DNA of 64,000 bases from Cyathus striatus (taxonomy: Eukaryota > Basidiomycota > Agaricomycetes > Agaricales > Nidulariaceae): positions 992,001 to 1,056,000 of the forward strand of contig JAOVFP010000004.1 of the NCBI GenBank assembly GCA_025738555.1. Reading direction: 5' to 3'. The notes under the pieces were generated by a model. The model saw only the letters and a list, made by a program, of their open reading frames with translations. It ran no database searches and was not told where the DNA came from. A program made the translations under genes and the position numbers. Shown here piece by piece: positions 10,629 through 22,118 of this stretch. Numbering within the stretch: position 1 is the first letter of the stretch; each line of letters begins with the position of its first letter.

Positions 10629-11741
10629 ATGTCCCTATCATGCTCATACACCCACACCAACCCACCCCTCATACTAACATACAACCTATGCCCCCTCCTC
10701 TCCCCTTCAAGCTCCTCCACACAACTACACCTCCCATACGAAGGAGAAACTCCACCCACGCGTACATCCTACATCTACGACATCGCCCTGCGTCCTGGAG
10801 GAGTGGAATTCGATAAGACATTGCCTGCTGATCTCCAGGTCCGTCCTTCCCCTTTTCTTCTTTTTTCTATGGTATGGAGAGTGATGTGTGCTGGGGGGGT
10901 AGTGCGAAAAAGGAACATGGGCCTGTCTAACCATACTCAACACGCGCCCTGACCACCCCTCCGAACCCAAGAGAATCCTGCAAATTATACCACTGGCAAC
11001 TGAAGAACATCTCCATCCACAATCCCAACTCGTCTCTCTCACCACGACCGAAGAAAAAAAAGAAACGTTACAGCTCGCATTACACGGTGGAATGTACATG
11101 GGTCAAAGGCAAAAGATCGTTTTTAGATTTTTGTGTTCTCAGGTCCATTTCTCCCTTTCTTTCTTCTTTATTTTATACGGGGGATTGAGGTTATGGGTAT
11201 AGGAGCATGATTATAAAGGTCCAAAATTAAAATGGCGATTTAACGGGACGCATATGTTTAATTGGGAATCTCCACACGGATGTCCAAAACGCAGTATGCA
11301 TGCTACGCCTTCTCCTCCCGGCGGCTCTCCACCTTCGGAGGAGGAGGGGGAAGGAGACGATGAGCCTCCGGAGGATCCAGAGTCCGGCGACGACCCAGGG
11401 GAAGAGAATGGGAAGGGGGGAGCAAGTTATATATGGGGTACATCGTACGTCCCTCCCCATTAATATTTCCTTTACAATGGTTAACTGGCCTTAGAATAAT
11501 CATCCTCCTCATAATCCTATTCATACTCCGTCGATTCTTCTCCTCTACCCGCTTGGAAAGAATAATACGATGGTATCCGCCTTGGTTGAGAGGTAGAAGT
11601 AGGGACAGGGAGGAGGGGTACGCGAGGCTTGATAGAGATGTCGCGCTTTCGCCGGTTGAGGAGTGGGATCGGGAGAGGGGTGGAAAGGATCATGGGAACT
11701 TGAAGGGGAGGGGGTATGGCAGTGTTGCGGCTGGATCGTAG
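10629..11741 (+). CDS. Atg27/mannose-6-phosphate-receptor-like type I membrane protein
   Basis: By-eye exons are 10629-10838, 10903-11134, 11219-11444 and 11495-11741 (304 aa from this ATG). The luminal part has the MRH/Atg27-type pattern: an early CSYT...YNLCPLL segment, ETPPTRTSYIYDI, CEKGTWACLTILNTRPDHPS, then LQLALHGGMYMGQ and the Cys-linked WRFNGTHMFNW...GC. An acidic, proline-rich linker follows. One transmembrane segment (IIILLIILFIL) and a basic-then-acidic cytosolic tail end the protein. Proteins of this type cycle between Golgi, endosomes and pre-autophagosomal membranes. All junctions keep phase; the second intron uses a weak gttctc donor. No signal peptide is visible after this ATG, so a short upstream exon is likely missing. 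Atg27 or a general MRH cargo receptor are both possible. Confidence 0.6.
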
Positions 11742-12419
11742 TACTGGGTGGGTGAGTAGAATTATTTATGTAGGATACTGTTTTGATAAACGACCAGACT
11801 CAGTATTCAACAATTCCGTTCTTCCTAATCAATCCACTCATAATCATACTTCTCCCCGCGACTAAGAAATAGATTTACCATACATCATATACATTCATTT
11901 TCTCACACAGTTAAAATTGAGCAGATGGTTCTACGAGATTACTGATACGGAGGGCTGAAAGACTTGGAGGATAACAGTGGGCAGTGGATCGGATTTGGTC
12001 TCTTCGTTTCAATTGTGTCTGGAAACACTGGCTTCAACAAGTTATTTAACGTTGCGCTTGCTCATGGAATAATGTACATGTACATGGGACTTAAAACAGA
12101 GAGTTTGTCGTCTGTTAGTGTAGTTTTTGAATTGCAGGCCCTTTTACAAATGTAAGAGAGGAGTGGAAAGGGTGGGAGGCAAGGGGGTATAGGAGTGTTC
12201 AAGGGTCTTAGTTCTAATATGCACTTGCTACTGCAAATCCTGAGCTGCAATCAGCGTTATAAAGTTCTCATCTGTTCAAAATTCACTGAAAAATGATATT
12301 ATAAGACTGAAAGTGGTCAGATAAAAATAAAAACAAAACAACGCTATGTTGTAAGCGGTCCATGAAGGCGGCGGAACTACTACAAATCGAAAACGAAAGT
12401 ACTTAGTCCACAGATACAG
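11742..12419. other. Intergenic; no gene recognised
   Basis: Mixed-composition spacer between two convergent genes. The frame at 11964-12155 gives a 63-aa peptide without recognisable features and is not called. Confidence 0.5.
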
Positions 12420-13606
12420 TTACACAGTTATTACTCTTCGTATTCCACCTACACTAGGCCATTGTCGCTCCATTATACCGGGTTCCGACTCATACAGGAT
12501 ACGTGATGGATCGACAACAGTGGGTTGGGAACTAGGATGGCTACTAATATAAACACTTGTCATGAAATTACTTTGAGTTTGACCAGAGTACGTCATCGTA
12601 TTGGAGACGGAAGGCTTGCGAGATGGTGCAGATGTTGTCGTGTCCTCAGTGTATTCTTGTCCACTTCGGAGTTGTCGATACAAGTACGTCACAAGGAACA
12701 GCAAATTGCATACGATGAGCGAAACGGTGACCTGATGCTGAGTTAACAGTAGCTTTTTAATATTCAGAACAATGTGTACCTTGAAATATGATATAACACC
12801 TTGTGCTTGAAAGTCATCCCTCTGGATATATACACAGTGAATAATACTTGTCGCCAACACCAGTATTTCAGTTGCAAAGATGGCTTGAATTAAACGATAA
12901 ACCTGCTTCTTCAGTTTCATATTCCACAGAAAGTAAGTAGGGGCCCCGAGAAGCCATAAATCCGCAAAGAAGCTTGCTACAATCTGGTGAATAAATGGGC
13001 TAATTCCTATAGACAAAAATACATACTTCCAAGATCGGTGTACCCAGTCACAACAGACTTATCACTGCATGTATAACTAGGACCAGGGGGATTGCAGTAT
13101 ATCGCCTTTTGAACGATTATTGCGATACCTATCAGTCCGAAAATAACTGCCATAATTTTTGAAATGAGCCGTGACTTTCCAGTGGCAATTATACGGACAA
13201 TTGTGACTGCAACACTCAGACGCGAAGCCCTGGTTATAAGATATTAAAGTACTCTGCATTCGCAATTTTAACGGAACATACCATAAAGCTAGCCTGCACG
13301 TCACCATCACGGCGAAAAAAGAAGAAACCCAAGATTGAGGTAAATCAAAAGCGACTTCTATGTAGGCGGCAAATAGCAGCGTAGTGTTGATGAGTGCAAA
13401 AAAGGCCCAGAAGTCATCCCACCACAACTGTCGGAACCGTGCGCGATATATCAAGCGAAATGCAGTAGATAAAATCGCACAGGAGTGGAATATGATGATA
13501 AGAGGTAGGATTGGTAACTGGAACGCTGTACATATTGTATATCTATTAGCGCACACACTCATGAATGGGGGCTGCAGAAGAGCTTACCCAGAATATTTGG
13601 TGGCAT
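12420..13606 (-). CDS. Copy C: seven-TM rhodopsin/PTH11-like integral membrane protein
   Basis: Exons on the minus strand are 13588-13606 (MPPNIL), 13282-13525, 13027-13229, 12780-12976 and 12420-12731: 975 nt, 324 aa, all junctions in phase with consensus GT-AG sites. It has the same LWWDDFWAFFALI core, about seven membrane segments, and a tail ending YESEPGIMERQWPSVGG..ITV. Its exon 2 is almost identical to that of copy B, so B and C are the closest pair. The ATG at 13016 in the longest exon-4 frame is intronic: the in-phase acceptor at GTAG|CAAGC lies after it. Confidence 0.75.
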
Positions 13607-13648
13607 GCCGATTATTTTTAACTCTGATGAAGGCGAAGCTCAAGGTGG

Positions 13649-13686
13649 ACTGCAGTTCTACTTATATATGTGCTAACTCTCAGGGA
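13649..13686 (-). promoter_or_regulatory. Conserved promoter module of copy C
   Basis: CCCTGAGAGT, spacer, TATATAAGTAGA and CTGCAGTC on the minus strand, essentially identical to the module of copy A. Confidence 0.6.
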
Positions 13687-13929
13687 TTTCCCGTAAGGAT
13701 CTGGCGCAGTCTAACGCGTCAGATGTTGACATGCTGAGGTTGCCGAGTCCAATTTCGAATTCTAGGGCACCGTCAGACTAAGCCAGATATGAACATCTGG
13801 CGACGCCTTTCGTCCGTCTATTGTTTGTCTGGACTCAGAAGCTGTCTAATGAGGATCCTGGCACCAGGGAAGTATAAACCGGAGTTTGAAAATCTGGCGT
13901 CGTTAGACTGTGCCAGATCCGACCACTAC

Positions 13930-14065
13930 TGATTCTTGACACTTGACGACGTTCGGAATTGTATAAGTGTATGTCGCAAGGATGATCAATTCAATCCCTT
14001 GCATACTCTATATGTAAGCTTGGTGATAGAAGCCTTCAGAGTCATAGCACTTTGTCAACGAGAAA
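13930..14065. repeat. Dispersed block upstream of paralogues (copy 3 of 3)
   Basis: Same block as 3890-4035 and 6775-6910, starting near 'tgattcttgacacttgacga' and ending in the 'ttgtcaacgagaaacagggt' region. Confidence 0.6.
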
Positions 14066-16010
14066 CAGGGTTACGGTTCCCGAGGAGTATCAGCTAGGAT
14101 TTCGAACCGCTCAAAGTCCACATTCCTTGCGAAAGAGCCGAACAAGCATCGAACGGCGTCCGTTTCTAGGAACAGTAATAGAACTTAATTACTTTATATT
14201 ACGTAATACAGATTCTTACCAGTACTTACCCTCTTGCCCTCCGAAACGATACCAGAGCATTGCCAGAAAATCAAAATACATAGGCCTAGTAAGTTATGTA
14301 TTTGTGAAAGTGCATATATATATAAATGGTAAGTAATGTGATTAGAAAGCGCGACTTCAATTCAATTGCATACAAAAGTTCAATGTAGGTACTACTTGGT
14401 TGGATAAAGTTGCTATTGTCATGATATACTTATATATTCAGTGCCGCTCAACTTGCCTATTCAACTTTCTCGCTATCTAGTACAAACTCGCTATGTTCAA
14501 AATGTTACCTGTAGCTCTTGTGTGTTTAATTAGTCCACTGTATATTAGTTTTAGATATGTTGAGATAATGTGAACAAAATGTTGCGGCAGACAGCAACTC
14601 GATATCAGAGCATAAAAATTCAAATATACAGTAAATTTGTAAACATTAGAGTTGCTTTAGAGCATATCGAGCTTAGAAGATCATTCATGTCAAGTTCATG
14701 TAGACGTGCAGACAACGACTAAGAATCAGTCACCTCGCACCTCAAGCCAATCAGTATAAATATTCAGGTATACATAAGGTATGACTTGTAATAGTACTAG
14801 TAAATAGCCTAAATACTGCCGTTATATCTTCAATAAATTCAGATCACCGCGCACACCACAAGAACATTACTTAGAAAAAGCTTTTAAGACTCGGTGTTCC
14901 ACTTTGTTTCACCCATAAGTTAATCGTCTATGAACTACCTGAAATAGATGCATAAATGGCCCCTCTACATATAGCAGCCCGTTTAAATACCTCGCAGTCT
15001 GCCTCTGTGCACCTCGTAAAAGGAAATACATGCATTGAACTGTTGGACAGATATATCTAGTCTTGTAACCTAAGTGTGTACATAGTCACTATTGCACTTC
15101 CGAAAAACCAACTTTATTTGTGTGGTACATTCTCACTTTACTAAGATCATTCAAGTTGATTTAAAGGCTTTCAACTCCCAACTCATTGACTAAGTAATTG
15201 AAAAGTGCCCTTGTCAAGTATATACCAACTATGTAGTATGTAATGAAGATAATATGTGCAAAATGTGGTCGCAGGGTAGCGTGAACACAAGGCTGAAAGG
15301 CTGAAAGACTGAAAGTCAATCGAACACTGCCCTTACCATCAGTGCGCTCATTTCCGATAATGAGCGCGTGGTAAAATAAAAAGCGCCGGTCCCTTGGTGT
15401 AAATTAGGTAAGAGTGATGGTGTTTTGGGTAACTTGGCGTTTGATTTGCTCAGTTTCAGGGTAGAAGTTTATAGACAGATCTGTCATTGGCTTTGAATTG
15501 AAATGGGGGGTGCGAGTTCGAAATCCTGGCTTATGAAACACTGTGAGGTTCGCGTGAGATGCCGCTTGGCACCGGCACCGAGACTGACACCACAGTGAGA
15601 TCTGGCTCCGAAATCGAATACCGCTAAATTCGCGTTCCCTGTCACGCTCAGAATGCACGAAAATTTCGTATTCATGCTCCCTTGCTGCAGAATCTGCATT
15701 TTTATTTATAAAAGTTTGCAATATTATAGAGCGTCGTGTATACTACTTGCATTTCAAATTTCGTAAAGATGCACCTGTGGGATCGGAATAGATCTTGTAT
15801 TTTATGTCGAATATTCATTGGATTTTGAGACCATTCAGCAGTATTTCTAAATTGAAAACCAAGTATCCATCTACTGGACATATAAATTTGGAAATACATG
15901 CACCGAGACGTCTTAAAGTACCGTGTAACGTTTTATGGAAATATCATAACCAGACGAAGTGATAATGTAGATTTATTAAGATTTCAAACTCTTGTTACAT
16001 GATAGTAGTA
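14066..16010. other. AT-rich intergenic DNA; no gene recognised
   Basis: About 1.9 kb with only short unrelated frames. At 15535-15600 there is a phrase, 'aggttcgcgtgagatgccgc', also found near 4085, 6960 and (diverged) 48765. It is a remnant of a dispersed repeat. Confidence 0.5.
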
Positions 16011-16011
16011 G

Positions 16012-17000
16012 TGGATGACTTCCCGCAGCGTTTAGAGCATCTTAAGCGAGAATGGCCGTGATGCCATATATGCAAGTCACCAGGACATTTCAGTGTAAGC
16101 TGATAAATCTACTGATATAGCGGCAATGCATGTATAATGATGGCACTGAACTACATAAAATACAACATAGTTTTAGATACTAAGAGATACTAGGCATGTG
16201 TAAATGGAATATATCTACCGGTTTCCAAATGAAGTAACTAGCAAGTAAAATTTGCATTTTTAGTAAGTAGAACTCTGAACTTTCAAGGGCGATCTGCTTC
16301 AATCGCTTTGATTTACCCCCGATTTTTTTTTGATGGATTGTCGAAAAGAACATCATGAAAATCTATAAAATATTTCTTGCCCCAAAACAGGATGTGTAAG
16401 GGAGGTGCCTGTTGGCACTATAACGCCATTAATATTCAATATTCAACACTCATCACCCCGTACCTAATTTCATCACTGAAAAACACAGTGCACCATCCTT
16501 ATAGCAATCAAGCGCGATCATTAACCAGGACTGTCGGAACTCGGGAAACCTCAAGGCCAATGAATCCTCTCTTCTCCACCTTATTCCGTATTATGGTAAT
16601 AATATGGCATTCCTCAGGACACTCCAAATCTTCTGAAGAGGTATTTGGTACATTCCTACCCCTTCATCGCCTCCATATCATCCTGATAAGATGAAAAGAC
16701 GAACCAATGACCACCGAATGACCGATGAGAAGCGTAGCATTCCAGCATGGACACGAGTTGTAGTAGATCCGTCTACCTCCCATATCTTGCATCAGCCCCC
16801 CTCTTACCCATTACATTCAAAAGAGGAAATAAGGATGCACATGAACACCCCCCAATTTCCCTAAAACCTCCCTCGAGGGTGTACTCTGAACAATTTGCAA
16901 TGTAACCTCATAAGACTTTCCAATACCCATTGGAGTACGATCTGGGTCTCCTACATCTTCATATGCTAGATCCAACTATCCATTCTCCACATCAGGAAAA
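16012..17000. repeat. Long segmental repeat, copy without the internal insertion
   Basis: Starts with the TIR-like 'gtggatgacttcccgcagcg' and matches 4115-4480 and then 7465-7950 plus 8587-9060 continuously across about 16507. This makes it the best model of the unit without the TACATGTT-rich block. Confidence 0.65.
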
Positions 17001-18046
17001 AATGACAAGGTACCATAGGTATATGTAGTCGTCATAGCAGGGATAGTCGGCTAGACAAGTCCCTGTTTGATAGACTTGCATATCCACCACTACAGATATG
17101 ATAGACCGACATAGCCAATATAGCCAATGAGTGATCGATGTACAGATATGTCATAGCATGTGGCGCCTCCATATATTATCTTGGCAAGGTGAGGGTGACA
17201 TATGCACTGTAATATAGTTTCACATGTAGACTACGACTTCATAGTATGTGCAGCCTATTGAATTTCATCCCATTATTAATATTGAATCGTTGTACTGCTT
17301 CAATCACAGATTTAAAAATGAATACACCAGGGGAGCGTGGGAAAAATTCTTCAAATGATATAGAATATATCTCGCATAAAAGCGCCAAAATGTATAGAAT
17401 ATAATATAGTACACATTTTATACAACATAAGCAAGAAAAAACAGCAATTCTGACTATGCAGTGTGGATACGGCCACGGCACAACCGAATTACGGCGGCGG
17501 CGACTTTTTCAACACTTGGAACTTCATATTTTTGTGCAAAGGACACGCCATAAACAGGGCTAAAGATCGTCGGCATCGCGCACTACTAGGACTCGCTGAA
17601 TACTGCAACTAGCGTGACCAAAGACCATGCCATCGTCCCAAATCTCTCTCCTCAAGTCTTCGATCTCAAGACACTTAATCTCCGTTTTACCAACCATTCT
17701 TCGTTAAGTAGAGTCTTTATTTTAATTCCTATATAATCCATGTATCTACCTCTACCCGACTCAGTGAATTTCCCCCCCTCTCGCAGTCGAGTTTTGAGCT
17801 TTGGTTTTCGTCTTCAGATTGTTGTCAGCTCTCTCGTTTTCTATTTTACCATTCCGTTCTTGAAAATTTGTCAAGTCTTCGCATTTGAGCTGCATTTCGA
17901 AGTTTTGCCAATTTGTTGTGTTCTCACCACAATACTCCATTTATAATCGCCCCTTTGTGTACCTTAGGACGCCTCAGTCGAATGGACTTTGACAACTCAT
18001 ATTCTATTTCTTTGTTTAGGCCTTAACGCGACTTTCACCCTTACAG
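17001..18046. other. Intergenic; no gene recognised
   Basis: AT-rich spacer with one TATAGAATATAATATAG-type stretch near 17390. The frames at 17239-17481 (minus) and 17740-17946 (plus) show no domain and are not called. Confidence 0.45.
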
Positions 18047-19252
18047 CTAGACAGTTATTACTCCTCGTATACCACCTACACTAGGCCATTGTCGCTCTAT
18101 GATACCAGGTTCTGACTCGTACAGGATGCGTGATCGATCCACATTGGGTTGGGAACTAGAAAAGCCACTAATATAAACACTTGTCATAGTAGAACTACTT
18201 TGAGTTTGACCAAAGTACGACGTCGTATTGTACCAGTCGGAAGGCTTGCGAGATGGTGCGGATGTTGTCGTGTCTTCAGTGTATTCTTGTCCATTTCGGA
18301 GTTGCCGATACAAGTACGTCACAAGGAACAGCAAATTGCATACGATGAGCGAAATGGTTACCTGAGGCTACTGTGTCAATAGTAATTAACTAATATAAAT
18401 CATAACACGTAGCTACCTTGAAATGCGCTATAACCCCATGCGCTTGAGCGTCTTTCTTCACTATATATATGCAATGAAGAATGCTAGTCGCCAACACCAG
18501 TATTTCGGTTGCAAATATGGCTTGCAATAGACGATAAAACTGCTTTTTCAATTTCATTCTCCAAAGAAGGTATGTTGGGGCGCCGAGAAGCCAGAAATCT
18601 GCAACAAAACTTGCTGTAACCTAATGAATAACAAGTTACATATACTTATAGTCGACGATACATACTTGCAAGATCAGTATAAGCAGTTATGTTAGACAAC
18701 GAATCTCGGCATGTAAAGTTAACACCAGAGGGACACAGTATTGCTTTTTGAACGATCAATCCAATGCCTATCGTTCCAAACACCACTGCAACGATTTTCG
18801 AGATGAGCAACGACTTTCCGGTTGCGATTATACGAACAACTGTTACTGCAACGCTTAGACGAGAAGACCTGTTTTTAAAATATTTTTTAAAACCGGCTAT
18901 TGAACAAGTTTAACGGGACGTACCATAATGCCATTCTGGACGTTACCATTACCAGAACAAAAGAGGAAAGTCGAATACTAGGTGGGAAATCGAAAGCAGT
19001 TTGTATAAAGGCGGCCAAGAGCAGCACTGCGTTGATCAGTGCAAGCGAGGCCCAGAAGTCATCCCACCACAACTGCCTGCAGCGCGCGCGATATATCAGA
19101 CGGAATATTGTAGATATTATCGCAATTGTGTAGAGTATCAAAATGAGAGGCATAATAGGTGTCTGGAATACTGTGTACGTTCCACATCTATTAGCGTATC
19201 TTGGGTATTAGAGAAAGTGGGAATGGGGCTTACCGAGACTTTTCCCTGACAT
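18047..19252 (-). CDS. Copy D: seven-TM rhodopsin/PTH11-like integral membrane protein
   Basis: Exons are 19234-19252 (MSGKSL), 18924-19170, 18666-18868, 18417-18613 and 18047-18361: 981 nt, 326 aa, no internal stop. Exon 2 is 247 nt, one codon longer than in A-C. The sequence has the CRQLWWDDFWA core, a Cys-containing loop before exon 4 and the tail YESEPGIIERQWPSVGGIRG. It groups with E and F (RARC rather than RARF, similar MxGK N-terminus), although it lies beside A-C. Confidence 0.75.
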
Positions 19253-19303
19253 TTCGCAGCTTTACTGTGATGTGGATATGGCTGCGGCCCGTTCGACTGT
19301 GGG

Positions 19304-19331
19304 TCTACTTATATATACTGACTCTCAGGGA
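19304..19331 (-). promoter_or_regulatory. Conserved promoter module of copy D
   Basis: CCCTGAGAGTCAGTATATATAAGTAGA on the minus strand, placed about 55 nt before the ATG at 19252. Confidence 0.55.
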
Positions 19332-19948
19332 TCTTTGCATACTAGAGTAAAACTTAGTATGGTTGAAGCTTAAGGTGCCTGATTTATGATGTTTGATCAA
19401 AATTATGACATGGTGGTTACGAGGATGATCAATTCAATCCATTGCACACTTGACTAATAGTGGCGGCCGTGGTCTGTGGCAGTTAATTGGTCGTCGGAGT
19501 GGGGTCGGAGACAAGACATGATTTGACTAGCTAAGGATATAGTAATGGGATCTTTGGGAGTCCGAACTGCTTCCTCAGCGTTCAAGTCAATTTAGTGGAT
19601 ACCTTGTAAATATGCTGTTCTAAATGTCTAAAGATATGTGATGTCGCTAGGTCAACTCCTTCATTCACATATATATTATATCCCTTCGAACACCCCAGCT
19701 AACCTTCATTTTCCCGTTTACATGGCTTACTGTAACGATTTTCCCCTTTTCCCAATGATCCAGCGAGGAAAGGTTTTTGCACTTCCATTGTAGCCTCCGA
19801 ATTATTTATCATTCTTCTTCATACAGCCCATATCTTTTGAAGACGACCCGGACTGCCATTTAAGGGATGAGGAAACAGGATGGAAGAGGTTTATGCCATG
19901 GAATTATTTCAGCTCTGGAAGCTTAACATTTATAAGTAAAGCACAGTG
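19332..19948. other. Intergenic; decayed upstream block of copy D
   Basis: Around 19380-19450 the sequence keeps parts of the dispersed upstream block ('aggatgatcaattcaatcca'). The rest shows no gene. Confidence 0.4.
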
Positions 19949-21273
19949 TCATTCTCTGTTACTGTTCATTTCCCTACTCCGCTGCCTAATAATGATATGC
20001 ATAAGACATGGAAAGGTGCCCACCAAAGTATTTATGAAGACACTGATGATATTAGCCCATGAATCCAGATAACAATTCAGCATTAGACTTTTTACTTTTC
20101 TTCGTAGGGGTCTGGGAACTTCTATAGCTGTTCCGACATTGTGCTTGCCATGGATGGTCGTTTGGATTCCAATCCATTCAAGTGGAAGTATATTTCCGTT
20201 GTCAAGACGGCAGCCGATAACGATATCGACGAGCTCGCGATGTGCTCTTATGTCTCGTAATAGAGGGAGAGAATTCGGGGGGAGCGTGAGGGGCGGGTAA
20301 TCATAAGGGTGTTTCAAACCATCATCTACTTTTTGATTCATGTGGAGTACTTCAAGGTTGACATGAAAAGCAAGGAATCCCGTGAGTTTTTTTAGCCTGA
20401 TAGTGGAATGGATGTTGTATAATTTCAGGGTTGCAAGGAGGGGCAAACGATTTATACAATGAACCAAGATATCGGGCATAAAATACGTGCATTTGTAGTC
20501 ATATTCTTCAACTATCTTGATTTGGAGGCTCTGTAATTTTGTAAGCTGACTTACAACATGTTACTATAGAAAATTGTGTTGCTTACCTTAAGGTGGGGGC
20601 ACTGGTTGAGTATTTTGCCACCTGGTTCAGGAATGGATGTGGCCTTTGTTTATAGTAATCATATAATGTACTAGCGGACTCGAGTTTCAGGGAAGTTATG
20701 AAAGTCTCGATGTTCTGTAGATGTTAAAATCAGCTACAATGCTCATTTTTTTCGAGTCATAGTACGTACAGAAATGTCTTCTCTATAGTGAAGCCAGTTG
20801 TCATTGTGAAGTTTCACATGATCCAAGGTTCTTAGCTTTGTAGGGATCGGTCAAATACGATCCATCAGGTCAATCCGATCCAAATGAAGGCCTGTATGCT
20901 TTGCCCATTTAAATATCTTCAAGGCATCCATCTTCTCCAGTGCTTCAACGAAGAAGTCTTCCGCGTCCACACATGAGGATTTATAATTTTTTATTAGCTT
21001 GTGAATCGCTCTGGGAACGCGTTCTTGGCTGGAAGGACAGCATTCATCCAAAATTTCCACACAGCGTACTTTACATGCTAAGGGAGACCTTGGGGCTTCT
21101 ATAAGATGCTTCCATACGAGAATGGACGACATTTTACAGCGTATAGCATGATATTCCCAGTGTCTGGGGATTATCACAGAGTGAAGCCATTTGCAAGTCT
21201 GCGCGAGTGGAAGAATTGCATCGAGACGGTATACAATTTCTTCGAGAAGTTCAACAGGCAGCTGAAGGAGCAT
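19949..21273 (-). pseudogene. F-box/LRR-like protein gene with one premature stop
   Basis: The predicted exons are 20770-21273, 20587-20714 and 19949-20549 on the minus strand, together 411 codons in one consistent phase. The N-terminus LPVELLEEIVYRL...PLAQTCKWLHSVI is an F-box, so the protein would recruit substrates to an SCF ubiquitin ligase. The rest has leucine-rich, LRR-like spacing (NRLPLLATLKLYNIHS, FHVNLEVLHM). Codon 141 is TGA (20851-20853), and the same frame continues directly with PIPTKLRTLDHVKLHNDNW. The sense context suggests a TGG-to-TGA change. No other lesion is visible. It is either a young pseudogene, a truncated 140-aa product or a sequencing error. Confidence 0.6.
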
Positions 21274-21672
21274 TGGAGTTCGGGTCGAAGGGGTGTGTGT
21301 GGACTTTTCTAGAAGCTGTTAATGCATTCGGAGTAATGAATGTGTTTCTTTTAATTTAGATTCAAATTCAAATGTTACGAGACAATCAAATCAACGCCCC
21401 CAATTGAAACAGCGACCTACTGAATAACGATAAAAATGTTATTGACTTTGCCATCGAGTGGCCCTCTGAGAAAACTCTATATTCTACCTTAGGCGGTGTA
21501 TGCAAGTTTTGAATTTCTGAATACACTACGCAGTCGTATCTATCATTCCCTCAACGTAAATTACTCAAGCGATGTTGAGGTGCCGTGGGCATGCGTAACA
21601 TGACTGACCCTCCATAGTGGTTGCTCCTGGATAGTTGTAGTAAGTAAAAAATCATCTGTACCTATTACCGAA
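21274..21672. other. Intergenic; no gene recognised
   Basis: Short AT-rich spacer between the F-box gene and the tRNA; nothing recognised. Confidence 0.4.
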
Positions 21673-21777
21673 TGCCCCCTGACAGGTTCGAACTGTCGAC
21701 CTCTGGATTAATAGCTTCCAACGAAGCTTCATACATCAGTATGAGACCAGCGCTCTAACCAACTGAGCCAAGAAGGC
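21673..21777 (-). tRNA. tRNA-Met (CAT), elongator type, with intron
   Basis: Minus-strand cloverleaf. The acceptor GCCTTCT pairs with AGGGGGC, the A box is GGCTCAGTTGG, and the anticodon arm is CTGGTCTCATA...ATCCAG with anticodon CAT. The B box is GTTCGAACC. A 31-nt intron (starting CTGATGTATG) sits at the canonical place one base 3' of the anticodon. Mature length is 74 nt before CCA addition. The TCTCATAATC loop fits elongator rather than initiator methionine tRNA. Confidence 0.9.
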
Positions 21778-22118
21778 GATGGAATGAATTCCATATCGCC
21801 CTTCAGCAGCTTGGTCCATACCCTTAGCAACGTTTCAAGATTGCAATCCATCACCTTCTTGCTTACTACGACTCCCAGAGACTGCCGTGCGCGATAAGAC
21901 AAGGGCACGGCGTGCTCTCGAGCTCGGGCAGCTTTCTTCTCTACTTCGACGATGTTTAAAATAGCACCACATCCGATGAAAATAGATCTCTGAGAAAGAG
22001 CTCGCCAGACCTAATGGATATTGCATCATCGTCCAATCCAGGATTTGCTATATAAGCAAAGTTTCCCCGATAGCAGTAATAAGCACCACATAATTGTAGG
22101 TCCCCTTATCACACAAGT

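Noticed and set aside
10157..10759. Several overlapping frames of 60-130 aa on both strands
   Set aside because: Low-complexity Pro/Ser or purine-tract translations with no domain. They lie in duplicated DNA upstream of the Atg27-like gene.
12420..13016. 198-aa continuous frame read as a stand-alone protein
   Set aside because: Its first 13 codons are intron 3 of copy C, and the intron before exon 5 happens to stay open. Comparison with copies A, D, E and F gives the five-exon gene.
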